Source: Parachlorella kessleri
Lineage: Eukaryota > Chlorophyta > Trebouxiophyceae > Chlorellales > Chlorellaceae
Direction: 5' to 3'
Assembly: GCA_001598975.1 (NCBI GenBank)
Contig: BBXU01000033.1
Span: 52,458 to 116,457, forward strand
Length of the DNA stretch: 64,000 bases
Shown piece after piece: positions 1 to 11,541 of the stretch (within the stretch, counting starts at the first letter, position 1; the number at the start of each line of letters is the position of its first letter). The position numbers and the translations under genes are program-made. The notes under the pieces were generated by a model. That model worked only from the letters and a program-made list of their open reading frames with translations. It did not search any database and was not told the DNA's origin.

Positions 1-381
1 CCACCACGCTGGCGCTCTCACTGGCATGGCCTACTTCATGATCCTTCAGGCATCGTTTGTAGTGTGGCTGACCCGCGAAAGTTGCGGCATCAACTTGCAG
101 GGAACTTGCTAGCGCCCTATGTTGCGGCAGTGACAATTGACCTGCTGTTCAGCACGTATCAGCGAATGCGGCAGCAGAAGGTGGAGAAGGAGCAGCAGGC
201 GGCGCTTGAGCGGGTGGCGAACCTTGCCATGACCATGAGCCAGCTGCGCAAAGCCAAGCTGGAGCGCTTGCAGCCGCGCAAGGTGGTCGAGGGTGGTGGG
301 TCGCAGCCGGGGCCGAGGCAGGGAGGGTCTGTTGATGATGATGCCAAAGATGGCGGCAGCACTGGTGACGAGCAGAGTTGA
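1..381 (+). CDS. 3' end of an unidentified gene (partial)
   Basis: An open frame enters from the left edge in phase with base 1 and stops at 379-381. A possible last exon starts after the CAG at 47-49. The encoded tail has one hydrophobic stretch (LLAPYVAAVTIDLLF), then a long charged, probably coiled-coil helix rich in Lys, Glu, Gln and Arg, then a Gly/Asp-rich end. A TGTAA polyadenylation motif at 516-520, 135 nt past the stop, supports a real plus-strand 3' end. A second frame over the first 100 bases also looks hydrophobic, so the exon frame is not settled. I do not recognise the family; a membrane protein with a cytosolic coiled-coil tail is an inference. Confidence 0.35.
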   Translation, partial: PPRWRSHWHGLLHDPSGIVCSVADPRKLRHQLAGNLLAPYVAAVTIDLLFSTYQRMRQQKVEKEQQAALERVANLAMTMSQLRKAKLERLQPRKVVEGGGSQPGPRQGGSVDDDAKDGGSTGDEQS

Positions 382-1087
382 CACCGGAATCATTTGTCTG
401 CTCCCTATCCAATGTGAGCAGGAATAGGCTATCCGGGGTCAAGCTCCCATGCCCCTTGCCCTAAAGCATTGGACTAGATCGTAGGGGAGCTGCCCATTCA
501 AGTTTTGCTGAACAGTGTAACATAGTAGGTATGTAGCTCTATGTCAGATTTTCCTGAAGTTCGTTGCGTTTGCCCTCGTCTCCAATGCGAAGAGGGAAGT
601 TCTGTCGCATGACGCATTGTCTCACATATCATGTATTCCTGCGATAATAACTCTTGCTCTGTCAGCGCTTCTCTTTCTACTAGGTCTGGGTAGCTCAGTA
701 ACTGCCACAATTTGTAACTGGTAGGCTGAGCCAAGCAGTATTATCAGAGTGAGCCAAGGAGCCGCACATAATGACAACTGTGCTGGAGATATGAAAGGTG
801 ACAGAGCCTTCGAAGCCTAGAAACATAGCTCAGTCTGCAAAGAATAGCCCACCCTGCCAAAGGCAGACTCCGCCAGCTCTCCAAACCAAGCGGCCATATA
901 ACCTGCCCCATACTGAAGGGCAGGCCTCAAGCATAAATGATGACCATTCTATACTGCAGCAGCAGGTCATGCAGCCGAAGCAATGTCGCCCATGATGGCC
1001 TGCCAAGCTGCAACACACCGCCTGCCTCACCACACAGAAGGCAGCCCGACTCAATGCTGACGCCCTGCAGTGTCCCTAGACCAATGT
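382..1087. other. convergent intergenic region
   Basis: This lies between the 3' end of the left-edge gene and the eIF6 stop. It holds TGTAA motifs at 516-520 and near 714 on the plus strand. I see no conserved coding frame here; the short open frames have no recognisable content. Confidence 0.5.
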
Positions 1088-3354
1088 TCAAATCATCGAG
1101 TCTATGAGCGAAGCCCGCATCTCATTCACGATTTTGGAGGGCGCGTTTGCCCGCAGCTTGAGCACGCTCTCAATTACGCTCAGCTCAGTCGAGGTGGTAT
1201 CAAGCCCACAGAACGCCGCCCAGTCGTTAGCCACAAGCCCTGTGACCAAACAAGGCAGCAGGCAGCAGGTCAGGTGAACAGCTTATTTGTGTAAGCTTAG
1301 CGCCACGCGTAACATGCCACCACAGGATCTTTAATGGCTTCCAAATGTTGCATGAGAGCACTCTGCTACCACAGCGGCTGGCCATGACACGCGGCAGTAT
1401 CAAACCCCACAAGTCAAACTCCTCTGGCGATCGCTGCGGTCAGGCAGACCCACTACATGTGGCAATCCTAGGATGGTCGCTGCATACACAGCATCTCACA
1501 GCCACAAAAGGGCAATCCCGCTGGCAAGCGGTCTACCTGCGCCAATGACGTCGCTGCCGCGGTTGACTGTTCCAGCCACCAGCGGCACCTGCAGCAAGCT
1601 GGACAGCTCATCCAGATCCTCCACACTTGTCTGGGGGGCCACCTGCAAGCGTCCCAGCCGTGACGACCCATAAGTCACACTGTCGGTTGGCGGCCAGCTA
1701 GCCGCCATCGTCACCTTTTGACGTTTGCTAGTACCCACGACTGTTGCAGCCTGCTAAGTGGGGACGTTTAGTTGTCCCCTGGATCCCACCTGATCCCACC
1801 TAAGCCAGCAGAGCAACACAGGAGGCCAGCCCGCTTTCACCCAACTCACATGCAGAATCTCAGCCCCCCACTACTGCCCCCCTACTCACAGGCTGGCCCA
1901 CCTGCCCAAGCCCAATGCTGACGTTTTATCATGCTAGGTAACGCTAACGCTAGTGAAAGGCTTGGCTGCAGTTTAGACACATTCAACTCACCAAGCCTCC
2001 CTGGTTTGTGAAGGTGCAATAGCTGCCCACCAGCACATTGCCCGCAACTGATTGCCGGAACACCTCGACACCCAGCACATCCGCAACTATCTCCTCTGTC
2101 TCCTACGCGCCGATGCACCACAAAGAGGGTAAACTGGCCATGTGGCACTCCTTGCGAGCCATGAACATAGCCCTACTAGCTGTCTCGCCCGCTGGCGGTG
2201 GCGATACCTACTTCAAAGTCACTGTGCAGGATACCTGCTTCAAGAGTTCCTGTGCAGTCCAGGAACCATGTCTATCCCCTAAATAACTTGTGCAGACATG
2301 ACCAGTGAGCTGTAATATTTAATGGCAAGTAATGCCAGGAACTGGGGCCCTCATGCTGCTTACTCATGCATGACAGGTAAATGCAATGGCCGACCAGGCT
2401 GGCCACAGTAGCTATCACGGAAAGCCATACCATAAACAACCAGGCGGACTGCACTGCATGTCCATGCAGCCACCCACACACCTTGTCAATGTCTGGGTGT
2501 ATCAGCGCCACATAATCATTGCAAGCAATGCAGTTGCCCAGCGCCGAGAGCCGCTCATCGATCCTTTGCACCACCACCTCGTCAGGCAAGGAGTTGCGGA
2601 TGTGCATCATCTCTGCAAGCCCAATCTTATAAAGTAAATACAGTGATAGACAAGGCCCGCGACGCAGCTGTAAACATTTGTTTGCTTGCCTCAAAGCAGG
2701 CAAGGAGGCAGACAACCCCCGTCATAGACAGACCCTGGAGAAAGGCACTGACTGTGCAACGTCATCATCTCCAGTACTTCAATGCACGCAGCTAGCAGTA
2801 GTCACCTTGGTCTGTTGTTGTGTTTGGCAGCAACAGCCCATTCTTGTTGCCTGCATGATGCAGCCATCAGAAAATGTTAAGCGTCCCCAGCCGGTACATA
2901 GGCACAAGGCATGCCAGCGGAGCACATCCAAGCATCCGACTCACAGCCACAAATCAAATGCTACTGAGAACTCACCAACAACCATCCGCCCAACAAGCCG
3001 GGTTCCTGCTATTGATGTCTTGATGACAGGGATGTGGTCCGCAAGCTCAGCCTCAAACACGCTGCACATCCAAGTACACAACAAAGAGCACTTGTAAACC
3101 TGGTGTCGATGTCAGCAGGTTGGTGTACCACTTCCTCTCGAATAAGTCCGCTGCCGAAGGCCTGTCACAGGTCAGTCGGCTCGCACAGGAACCCCCTGCT
3201 GCCACCGGCACCATCATCCAGCATCGACCCAGCTTGCCAAAGTCCACCTGTAGAAATTCTCGGCCCCACCGAGCGCCACCAAGCAGTAGGCGTTTGTGAG
3301 TTTCGCGAACACCCCAACTTCGTTGCTGTTCTCGAATTGGCAACGGGTAGCCAT
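1088..3354 (-). CDS. EIF6: eukaryotic translation initiation factor 6 (eIF6/Tif6)
   Basis: eIF6 binds the 60S ribosomal subunit at the face that meets 40S. It is needed for late 60S biogenesis and stops premature subunit joining. Seven minus-strand exons join in phase: 3354-3248, 3061-2976, 2850-2806, 2612-2482, 2102-1992, 1642-1537 and 1239-1088. They give 245 aa, the usual eIF6 length. Diagnostic segments of the pentein fold are present: [20 protein letters not shown] near the N-terminus, [10 protein letters not shown] and ERLSALGN in the middle, and [21 protein letters not shown] followed by the [18 protein letters not shown] block near the end. The start matches the family start exactly. 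It is head to head with the uL13 gene, 497 bp apart. Confidence 0.95.
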
Positions 3355-3851
3355 CGCTCTCGACCTGCCTAAAGCCCAGCTGCCGCCCAGGACTGACGCA
3401 GCGATAGATGCTGAACGAAGAGTAACCTGAAGGCTTTCCCGAGATCAAGCTGCAGACAGCCAGCAAAATGGAGTGAAGAACACTTGCTTGACATCTCGCC
3501 ATGCATGCAACACCACCGTAAGCAAGTCCCTCACCTGTTCCACCTGGCGCTGTGATAAGCTGGGTCAGAAGCTTGGCTTTCACCTGGCCAGCAACGCGAC
3601 ATAGGAAGAAAAACGCGCAGCATGGCAGCGGGAAGCCCAGGGGTGGACTTGTGCCAGTCCCTTGGCTAGCCTGCAATTGTAAAGTTCCGCTTCTTGAAAG
3701 TTATTTCAGTTTTTGAAAAGAGTGTGGCGTTTGGGGTCGCTGTTGCACTTGGTGGATTGAAACACTAACACTCTTGACAGGGCAGCTGGCTTTAGCTTGA
3801 GTGTAGCCAGTACTATATAGACTTATACCATCTTGCTGTATTTCTGCAGAA
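3355..3851. promoter_or_regulatory. bidirectional promoter region, eIF6/uL13
   Basis: These 497 bp separate two divergent start codons, so both promoters must lie here or overlap the first exons. A TATA-like tactatatag at 3811-3820 sits about 32 bp upstream of the uL13 ATG. No conserved coding frame is seen; the long minus-strand open frame here is a shadow. Confidence 0.5.
3811..3820 (+). promoter_or_regulatory. TATA-like box upstream of uL13
   Basis: The sequence tactatatag lies close upstream of the uL13 start codon at 3852. It is a match by eye only; the transcription start is unknown. Confidence 0.3.
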
Positions 3852-5079
3852 ATGTCGCAGCCTGTCCTGCGGGTAAGTCATGGCGTCTGATTTGTGCTTG
3901 CTGGCCTGCTGTAGCTCAAAGTCCCACGCCTTACAAAACAGTTCTTACTTGCAGAGGGTGGCGACAGAGGGGCTGCAGTTCCGCTTGGTGGATGCCAAGG
4001 GACAGGTGGTGGGCCGTTTGGCCTCTCAGATAGCACAGATACTCATGGGGAAGGATAAGCCCACCTACCAGCCGCATATTGATGACGGCGACGTTGTGGT
4101 GGTGGTGAATGCCAAGGACGTAGAGCTGACAGGTAGGTTACCCTGGACACCCGTATCATCAAGCCTGGTGTGGAATATACCAATAGGTCTGGCAGGCTGC
4201 GTTTGAGCTCGGGCTAGTACTGTCTTCTAATTATGAGCGTGGCTCTTCTGAAGAATTGATGTGCATGAAACCGCTGTCAAACCAGTGTTGTGGGGGTGCC
4301 GTGCCGTGATAACATCGAGTGCAGCCTTGGCTCCTAGTAGTGGGGGAAAGCATGTGGGCCAGGCAGCCTGTCGGCTGATGCTGCAGGCCGGAAATGGGAC
4401 AAGAAGTTGTATCGATGGCATACTGGCTACCCCGGTGGGCTTAAGGAGCGCACTGCTAAGGAGATGTTTGACAGAAAGCCGGACTCTATTCTACGAGAAG
4501 CCGTGCTTGGCATGCTGCCCAAGAACAACTTGCGGCGGGTGAGAGGCGAGACCTGCTGAGGAGGCAGTCCGTGTTGGAGCATAGGAGGCTGATCAAGGCT
4601 GAGGGCCTGGCTTGCAGCGTGCTCTGGGGGCTGAGCTGCTGCCTGATCCGTCGGTGGTGCTAGGTCCAGGGCTGCTGTGTTGGCCGCCTGCTCAGGTATT
4701 GTGAGATGGGCAGGCAAAATGGGAGCCCAGCAGTGCTACTTTTGGGGTGGCAGGCATGTCACTGTAATTTTGTCCGTATGCGGCAGGTGGCAAGGTATGA
4801 GTCTTCTGGCGACTGCTATGCATGTATTCCCTTCCGCTGCAGTCCATGGCGCGCAAGCTGCGGATCTTCCTGGATGAGCGGCACCCCTTCGAGGAGCACC
4901 CCTCACTGGTAGAGTTTGAGATGCCTCCACGGAAGCTGAGGGAGAAGGGAGATCTGCTAGTGCTGCCGCCAGGTTTTGAGCCGCTGAACCCAGATGCGTA
5001 CTACAAGCGGTATGGCCACCGATTAGCCAAGATGCAGCAGCAGGGGCAGCAGATAGAGGTGCCGACAGAGTCTGGCTAG
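3852..5079 (+). CDS. MRPL13: mitochondrial large-subunit ribosomal protein uL13m
   Basis: This is a bacterial-type L13 of the organellar large ribosomal subunit. Four exons (3852-3872, 3955-4132, 4387-4538, 4843-5079) join in phase to 195 aa. The L13 signatures are visible: [19 protein letters not shown] and [16 protein letters not shown] near the N-terminus, [16 protein letters not shown] in the middle, and [13 protein letters not shown] followed by ARKLRIF and HPF. The C-terminal extension (MPPRKLRE...) resembles plant mitochondrial uL13 more than plastid L13, so a mitochondrial location is inferred. The first exon codes only seven residues and no targeting peptide is obvious. A TGTAA at 5296-5300 could be the poly(A) signal. 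It is divergent from eIF6 and convergent with translin. Confidence 0.92.
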
Positions 5080-5726
5080 GTGGGTTCAGCAAGCAAAGGT
5101 TGTACGATGTTCTTACTTCTTTTTTTTTCTCCTTACATGTCAGGTGGTTGTTACCTCCTCAGTGCATCTAGGGTCAAGATGTTTTCCAGACGGCCCTTGA
5201 GATCAATCACCGTGGGTAATTTTGGACGCGTTTACAGGCATCCGCCATAACAGCAAAGCCCCACCAGCAGAGTTGCCAAAGTCGGAGTGGCTGCATGTAA
5301 GGTATCCCTCTGCCGGCAGGGAGGGCTCCTCTGTTGCTCGAAGCAAACTCTTGTGGGCAGGCTTCAGGCTTCCTCGTCCCCACGGGCGTCATCGGTGGTA
5401 CCCGCCGCATTTTTCTCCTGCAGAGTGAACAGTATGGTTGAGTCTAATCAAACAATGTACCGCCATGAAGCGCCACCTGACCATGCTGCCACGAATCCCC
5501 CACTGCAGAGTTGAATATCAATTTGGTAAATCCTGAACACATACAAGGTTGCCCGCTGCCCATCAGCAGTGGCGTATTGACCCAACCAACAGGGGCAAAC
5601 CTGCTGTCTCTGACTTCTGAGTTGGCTGGCTCGTTAGCTTGGCATGCAAAATGGCACCACCAATTCCTTGGCTCTGTCAGTTCTAGGCCCCTTAACAGCT
5701 TTTTTAGGACATACCACTTGCCCGCA
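5080..5726. other. convergent intergenic region, uL13/translin
   Basis: The 3' flanks of uL13 and translin meet here. It holds TGTAA at 5296-5300 (plus) and TTACA at 5232-5236 (TGTAA on the minus strand). No conserved coding frame is seen. Confidence 0.5.
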
Positions 5727-7828
5727 TCAAGTAATGCCATGCCTCACCAGGACTTCTTCTGGCTTCTTGGTCAACCCAGCTTCAGCCAAGGAGAGCTCAT
5801 ACAGCAGTTGCTCCATTTTCTGTGTAGGCAACAGGGCATAGGCAATAGGAACATAAGTGCACTCATCATCGCGCAGTCCCACATATTCAGTAAGGCACCC
5901 AACGCAAATTGCACCCTGGAGCGGTAGGTCTCAGCACAGCTCAGGCTTGCAGGGATCTGACACTGACCACATATGCCAGGCAAGGCATCGCGATGCATCG
6001 GCGAAACCATATCCTATGAGTACAGTTATCCCAACCACTCCTCCGTTCCCAGTGTCTGCCACCAGTGATAACCAGGGAGAAAAGTATTGGATCAGGGCTC
6101 GGCCAAGACTCCGGAGCACTTCTGCATCCAGCCCTGCCAGTGCATTCGCCTCTCACTCTCTGTTCGTATTACCTGCCCCCCTTACTAATGAATGTATGTT
6201 GACGAACCGGGAACACCAACCAGGCAAGGGTGTGGGGAGTTGACAGTCCGCATTTTCTGCTGCTTGTGCACCTACTGCGTCACGATACATACCTTCAGTG
6301 TATACTTGATGCTGTCAAACTTCTTTCGTAGGCTGCCATTGCGCAGGTCAAAGCGAAGAAACTGGCCCTGCAGATAGTTCCTGACAATCCTTAGGTCATG
6401 CTTGCCTTGCACATCGGCTTGCCTGGACAGCATGCAGCCGTCCTGGGGATGTGGCCACCTTACTCTTGCCGCTGCTGAAGCCGACACGGCGAGCCCTGAA
6501 GTCACCAACACATCAAGCGTAGTGCATCTGTCTGCACAAGCTTCCTTTGCTGGCTCACACTCTGGCATGCCAGTGGGAGCTCCCCGTCACCGTCCATTCC
6601 ACAATTGGCAACCCACCATGATCGCCTCTACAAGGTCTCGGCAGCGCTGCACTGCCTCTTTATCTCGCACAGTCGCCCGTGCCACCGCATATCGGTTGAG
6701 CTCCCCAGTGAAGTCTAGCACACCGCCTGCAGCCGGACAAGAGCATGGTAATGCAGGCATGATGGGCGGTGAACAGCCAGTCAATTGCCGGGTGCTGTCC
6801 AGCACAGCACCTGCATCCAGTTAATGCGTGGCTACAACCTGTTTACGCAGGCTGGGAGACCATGCGGGCGGGACGCTTACTTAGAGTAAAAATTGGACAC
6901 CTGGCCCACCTAGATACTCCTCTGTCTCTGCAAGGTCGATCTCTCTGCTGCTTAGGAGGCGCCCGCTGGCCAGGTACTCTCTGAAAGCACAAGCCTCAGC
7001 ATACTGCGGTGCAACAGGCAATAAAGCAGGGCTCACAACCTTTTTCTTGTGAATACGAGGGCTGGCTTTCAGTGGTTAAGGCAATATTGTGTTCGGGTTC
7101 GGGTGTAGGATCCAGAGTACATACCAGTGAGAGGCATCAGTTGCCCCCTGCACGCAATCCAACGTAAAACACTGGAGTAGCCCTCCCTTCGTTCCCTCAC
7201 CTCCTCTATAGCTGCAGAAAAGGACCCCTGCCTCAAAGTGGGGTTACTTCTTATTATGGGGAGCAGCTCACTCGCCGCTTTCTGCGCCCCCTCCAGGCGA
7301 GAGGCGGCCTCGTCAAGTGCACCTCTATGTAGGCTGAAGATGGCCTGCTTGCTGAGCTTGCCTATATCTGCACACAGCTGGCACTGCAGCTGGGGACTCT
7401 AGGCATGCAGTCCATCCCCCTTGGCACCGGCTTCAAGGCAGAAGTCCCTGTAAGATGCCAGGGTGGCTCCTCAGCCCCTTGCTGGCACTGTCCAGAACCA
7501 GCGAGAAGCTTCTGAAGACGTACCAATTCCCCAGGGGCAAGGAGTTTACACCATAATGGCCCTGCCAGCCAAGCTTCTTTCTCATATAGAACAGGTACTA
7601 TGTAGGATATAAGCCCCAGACTACCCTTACCCCGGCTGCGCTTGATGACAAGTTCCCGCTGCTCATCGTAGGCCTTCAGCTCCTCATACAAGCTATCAAA
7701 GTCACTGCGAAGCACCAAGCCGCAAGTTGCTGCTGTACCAGACAAGTGCATTGTCCCATACTATGTCCCGCTCGAGGGATGCCGTTGCATCCTTGCCAGG
7801 TGGAGGTACTGCGACCTTGACTAGGCAT
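5727..7828 (-). CDS. TSN: translin-family nucleic-acid-binding protein
   Basis: Translin binds single-stranded DNA and RNA and, with TRAX, forms the C3PO endoribonuclease. Exons 7704-7631, 7367-7201, 7003-6910, 6726-6617, 6367-6293 and 5819-5727 join in phase. Visible family blocks are DFDSLYEELKAYDEQRELVI, KRSRDIGKLSKQAIFSLHRG, YAEACAFREYLASG, the join YLGGVLDFTGELNRYAVARA, and QFLRFDLRNGSLRKKFD near the end. A tentative first exon (7828-7797) with a GC donor would give 214 aa, close to the family length, but that start is a guess. Whether it is translin proper or the TRAX partner is uncertain; the TRAX catalytic acidic residues could not be assigned by eye. A dispersed repeat lies in the intron at 6121-6190. 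Confidence 0.85.
6121..6190 (-). repeat. dispersed ~110-bp repeat, copy in translin intron
   Basis: This is an inverted copy of the repeat family whose best core is at 8346-8370. The core (6156-6180) is diverged, but the neighbouring block complementary to cagggctggatgca is kept. Confidence 0.6.
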
Positions 7829-8332
7829 CCTTTTGTCAGTGTGAAGCTTCCTGTGGTCTTCCTCGCACTTTGCGAGCTGGAAGCCCCAGTCAATTGCTAA
7901 AGACAACGCCAAGAGCCTGGAAACTGAGCAGTTCCTGCTATCTTTGCACCACACTAAACTACGGACACGGAACGGTGACCCCACCTGGTCTCTAGCAGGC
8001 TACTGCTGTTGCTCTGCGCCATCTGCACATGCTAGCGAACAGTCGTTACGCATGCTGAGGCATTTCGCGCTGAGGATGCTTTACCACAGCTGGAAGCAGC
8101 TGCCCACCACATGGCACACCACGGCAAAGGGCCTCTTCTTCACAGGAAGACCAGCCATCCAGCGCCCATAGGTCGCTTGCAGCTTCTTCCTTGGGTAACT
8201 TGAACGTCCAAGCTGGTAACAAATCACTGCTGGCATGTGGAAAGACTGATCAGACTGTTACTGCCAGGTTCTCCTCCCTTGGCTTTGCGCGCTTGTCCCG
8301 GTCCCAGCACGCCCAGCAAGCAGGATTGGAGA

Positions 8333-8440
8333 GAATATTAGCATGGGTGGCAGGTAGTGCGAACAGGGAGTGAGTTAAGCTGGACTGACAGGGCTGGATG
8401 CAGAATGTGCCTGAGTCTTGCCTGAGTGCTGATCCAGTAG
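8333..8440 (+). repeat. dispersed ~110-bp repeat, reference copy
   Basis: The core ggtggcaggtagtgcgaaca begins at 8346. Downstream blocks include ggactgacagggctggatgc and tcttgcctgagtgctgatcc. The 25-bp core is identical to the inverted copy at 8718-8742. Confidence 0.8.
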
Positions 8441-8507
8441 TTCTCTCCCCGAGAAAAGCTAAGGCCACTGGGAGAGGAGAGAACATGACAATTCAGATTG
8501 CCTGCTG

Positions 8508-8620
8508 TTAGTAAAGGTGGCAGGTAGTGCGAACAGAGAGGAGATAGGGTTTAATTGTACTAACCGAATGCATGTGTGCTCCTGGGTCTTGCCTGAGCTC
8601 TGATCCTGTGGTTCAAGCAA
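8508..8620 (+). repeat. dispersed ~110-bp repeat
   Basis: The core starts at 8516 and is nearly identical to the reference copy. The 3' block gtgctcctgggtcttgcctg is also present. Confidence 0.75.
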
Positions 8621-8685
8621 TAGTCAATCGCACACGCTAGTAGCTGGGGTCCAGGACAGGTGCAATTTTCTGTCTACAACAGTAT

Positions 8686-8752
8686 CGAGCCCTGCCACCA
8701 GTACAGTTCGCATCTCACTCCCTGTTCGCACTACCTGCCACCCTTACTGATT
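8686..8752 (-). repeat. dispersed repeat, inverted copy
   Basis: The reverse complement of the 25-bp core at 8718-8742 is an exact match to the copy at 8346-8370. Confidence 0.75.
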
Positions 8753-8983
8753 ACACCATTGCAGCGCAGGAGGTTGCATGGCCCCCAAGCTGTCGGCAAT
8801 CATGCTTTGGTCCGTAGAACTATAGCAGCCTAAGTTTTATTCTCCACGGCCAATCCGGCATTGAAGGGTGCACTTGAGACTCTGCAGGGGTTTTCAGTCT
8901 GTGACCATTTATTCCAAGCGTGTTCCCACGGCATCTGCCAAGTTGTCATCTAGTCAGTGACGCACAGCTCACTCTCCATGCTC

Positions 8984-11261
8984 TCATGCAATGAAGACCA
9001 GGAAGAAAACAAGGAAGACCATGAGCACGAAGAAGACCTTCATGATCAGCCAGCGGTTCGAGGAGATGGTGTTGAGGTACTTGAGCAGCTGTGCCTGGCC
9101 TGCGTCCACGTTGGCAAGCGCATCCTCCACATTCTCATCGATGCGCATCGTCATCTCCCCCTGTTCTTGCACCTGCATGCGTAATATATTATACCGGTCA
9201 GCCCCACAGGAGACTTGGGCCCCACCCAAGCAGGTTGGTCCTGCGAAGCCCAGCACCAAGGCTGCATGAATGGGACACAATATGTCACGCCAAGTGGCTG
9301 CAATATATGAATAACAGTCGCTCTTCATAACCCCATCCAGCACTTCAGCAGTCCATGTCCTGTCAGCAAACATCCTGTCTGCAAACATCCTGTCAGCAAA
9401 CATTCGTGCTGCTCACCATGTGTGCCAGCTGCTGGAATATGGTGCCAAGCTCCACAATCGTCGACTCTACTTGGTGCAGCGCCTGCGCTCTACTGGCCAA
9501 GTAGGTATCCTGCGGGGCTGCCAGCATGAGCTGCTGCTGCGACTGCTGCGGTAAGAGCGGCGACCTGCACCAGGGCGCTATAGGGCAGGTTAGTGTCCTA
9601 CCCTGGAGCCGTGGGGCGCACAATCATGGTGTGTCCTCCTTGGCTAGGTGTGGCTACCACATTCGTCATTTGCAGGCTACAAAGCGGTGGCTGCTGCTGG
9701 AAGCTGCGGCCTACCCTTCCCGATCCCGCATCCCCGCAGCAGGCGCATCCACAGGGCCCGTCCCAGCCCCCACCCTCCGCCTGCGCATTTGGGCCAGGCA
9801 GCGGGGATACGGGGGCAACCCCACTGCCGCTGCCACCTCCAAATGCCTGGGGCAAGCTGCTGCTACTACTGCTACTGGGGGGAAGGGGCCCACGTACTGT
9901 TCCGTTGCTGCCGCCCCGTTTAGCTCCTCGCCACCCTGCAGGCCCCCCTGCAGCCATGATACATCTCTGCTTAGAAGCGGTCCCCTGGCCAGCATGGCAT
10001 GTGCTTGCTGGCCTGCTGACACTCCCAGCCATTGTTCAACCCGCCCACTGATAGCTGCAGGGTTGCCTGTAATACGCACACCACGTGCCGGTGAGCGCAC
10101 AACACTGCTACCTTACCAATGCACCCTTCCTTCTGCACACGTCGCTGCTGTTCAAGCACCACAGCAGCTGGACAACCCGAAAGAGCAGTATGTTGGAACA
10201 TACCTTGACTTGAGCTGCGAAGGGATTGCGCTGCTGCGAGCTTGCTGGCAAGAAGCTTGCACCTGCAGAGTATGGGGGCGCTACTCAGTTGCATCCAGCT
10301 GCCCACCCAGCTGCCCATCCAGGCCTTCCCAGACGCTCCTAAGCAGGCTAGCCTGCTTGCTTCCCTGCAGCCCAGGGTGGTGATATCCGCCACATGCCCA
10401 GGTGTTAAAAGCCGTCTACCCAGGATTTTGCCCTAGCACCCAAACCGCATGTCAGTGCTTAATTCGAAGGCCAGGGCAGACAACCCACTAATACAGAAAT
10501 TTTGCCAGTCTCTGTAGCACACGAAGGCTTCACAAGTGGTGAGACATATTCCCCAGACCACCTACTGCGGTATAGCCATTCATCCCCCTTTCCCCAGGCG
10601 TCCCCCTCACCTGGCTGCCCAAACAATGGCTGCACTTGATCGGGTGTGGCAGAGAAGAGGGTCTTCCGTTCCTGATGCACTTTCAAGTTCTCTGTGCGCA
10701 GCGTGAGCACGTCCTTAAACTCCTTGGTGGCATCTTTGAGCCGCGTGCGCAGGTTGTCAATAACTGTGTGTGAGTGGTCAGCACTCTGCTTATTACTGCC
10801 GCCGGCCGCCAGCGTCTGTAGATCGGCTATTGCGCTATTGAGCGCCTGGATGTCCTGCTTCACCACCGTGGAGAGCTCATTGATCTCCTGGGCTGGGTCG
10901 TCAAACATGGAGGTGCGCTTAGCAAGCTGGGCCAGCTTTTGCAGCTTCTGCGATGTGCTGTGGATGCCCATGCCAATCTTGGAAGCCCGACGAGCGAACT
11001 CCGACTGGGGTACAGCTGCTGAGGTGGTGGGACCACCCACGACTGCACAAGAGGCACAAAGCGGTCAGCCTAGTGCCAGGGAGCATACTTCCAGCTTGGA
11101 GACAAGCCCTGATCAAGCCACTCACAGCCATTCTCTTGACGAGCGCCGGAGCTTGTGGCGATCCCTTGCTGCTGTTGTAAGCGTTCGACGATCGCAAAAA
11201 ACTCGCCAGTCCTGTTCTTGAACTCAGCCCCTCCAGCAAGTTGGCGCTGGGCAGGCAGCAT
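8984..11261 (-). CDS. SYP31: Golgi Qa-SNARE, Sed5/syntaxin-5 (SYP3) type
   Basis: This is a t-SNARE of ER-Golgi and intra-Golgi vesicle fusion. Exons 11261-11126, 11042-10611, 9947-9602, 9564-9417 and 9172-8984 join in phase to 416 aa. The N-terminal FKNRTGEFF segment and the helical Habc region (about residues 46-190, with ARRASKIGMGIHSTSQKLQK) are typical of Sed5. The Qa-SNARE motif (STIVELGTIFQQLAHM, then EQGEMTMRIDENVEDA) has the zero-layer Gln at about residue 358. A C-terminal membrane anchor of about 21 residues ends the protein. The third exon adds a Ser/Gly/Pro-rich linker of about 115 residues, so the protein is longer than the usual 330-350. It is head to head with CNOT9, 280 bp apart. 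Confidence 0.92.
9358..9400. repeat. 15-bp tandem repeat in SNARE intron
   Basis: About three copies of catcctgtcagcaaa, period 15, lie in the intron between the last two SNARE exons. The open frame it creates (repeated MFADR) is not coding in the model. Confidence 0.7.
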
Positions 11262-11541
11262 GACGCTGAGTTTCAGTGGGATGGGTTCTGCGAAGTAGCT
11301 AACTAGCTAACTAGGCACGAAAGCTGAGGCAATGACACGCTAGTTTGCCGTACACACTTGGCAGTACTTTCACAGACTGGGCCGATCATGCACCCGAAAA
11401 CAACGCTGGTCGAGTTTTGCATAGGCTCTATAACATCCGCATGTACCGGGACACAAAGGACGTGCTTTGACAGGGCAACCTTCTTGTCTCATCTTGTGCG
11501 GAACTCAAATATCGCTATCCCTGCAAGCAGCCTGCACCCTG
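11262..11541. promoter_or_regulatory. bidirectional promoter region, SNARE/CNOT9
   Basis: Only 280 bp separate the two divergent start codons, so both promoters must be contained or overlap here. No individual element was identified with confidence. Confidence 0.5.

Larger units (their letters stand above)
7829..8983. other. intergenic region between translin and the Qa-SNARE
   Basis: This same-strand interval of about 1.1 kb should hold the translin promoter and the SNARE 3' end. Its main content is three copies of a dispersed repeat (two direct, one inverted). No conserved coding frame is recognised. Confidence 0.5.

Noticed and set aside
3053..3676. 207-codon minus-strand open frame overlapping eIF6 exon 1
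   Set aside because: It is in a different frame from the conserved eIF6 exons and runs through the promoter region.
7105..7141. Possible extra translin exon (minus strand, ggggcaactgatgcc...)
   Set aside because: Including it breaks phase. Direct joining of the exon ending ...AAIEE to YAEACAF restores the family sequence.
9526..10383. 285-codon plus-strand open frame
   Set aside because: It is antisense to the SNARE gene, whose exons and splice phases are well supported. Its content is low complexity.
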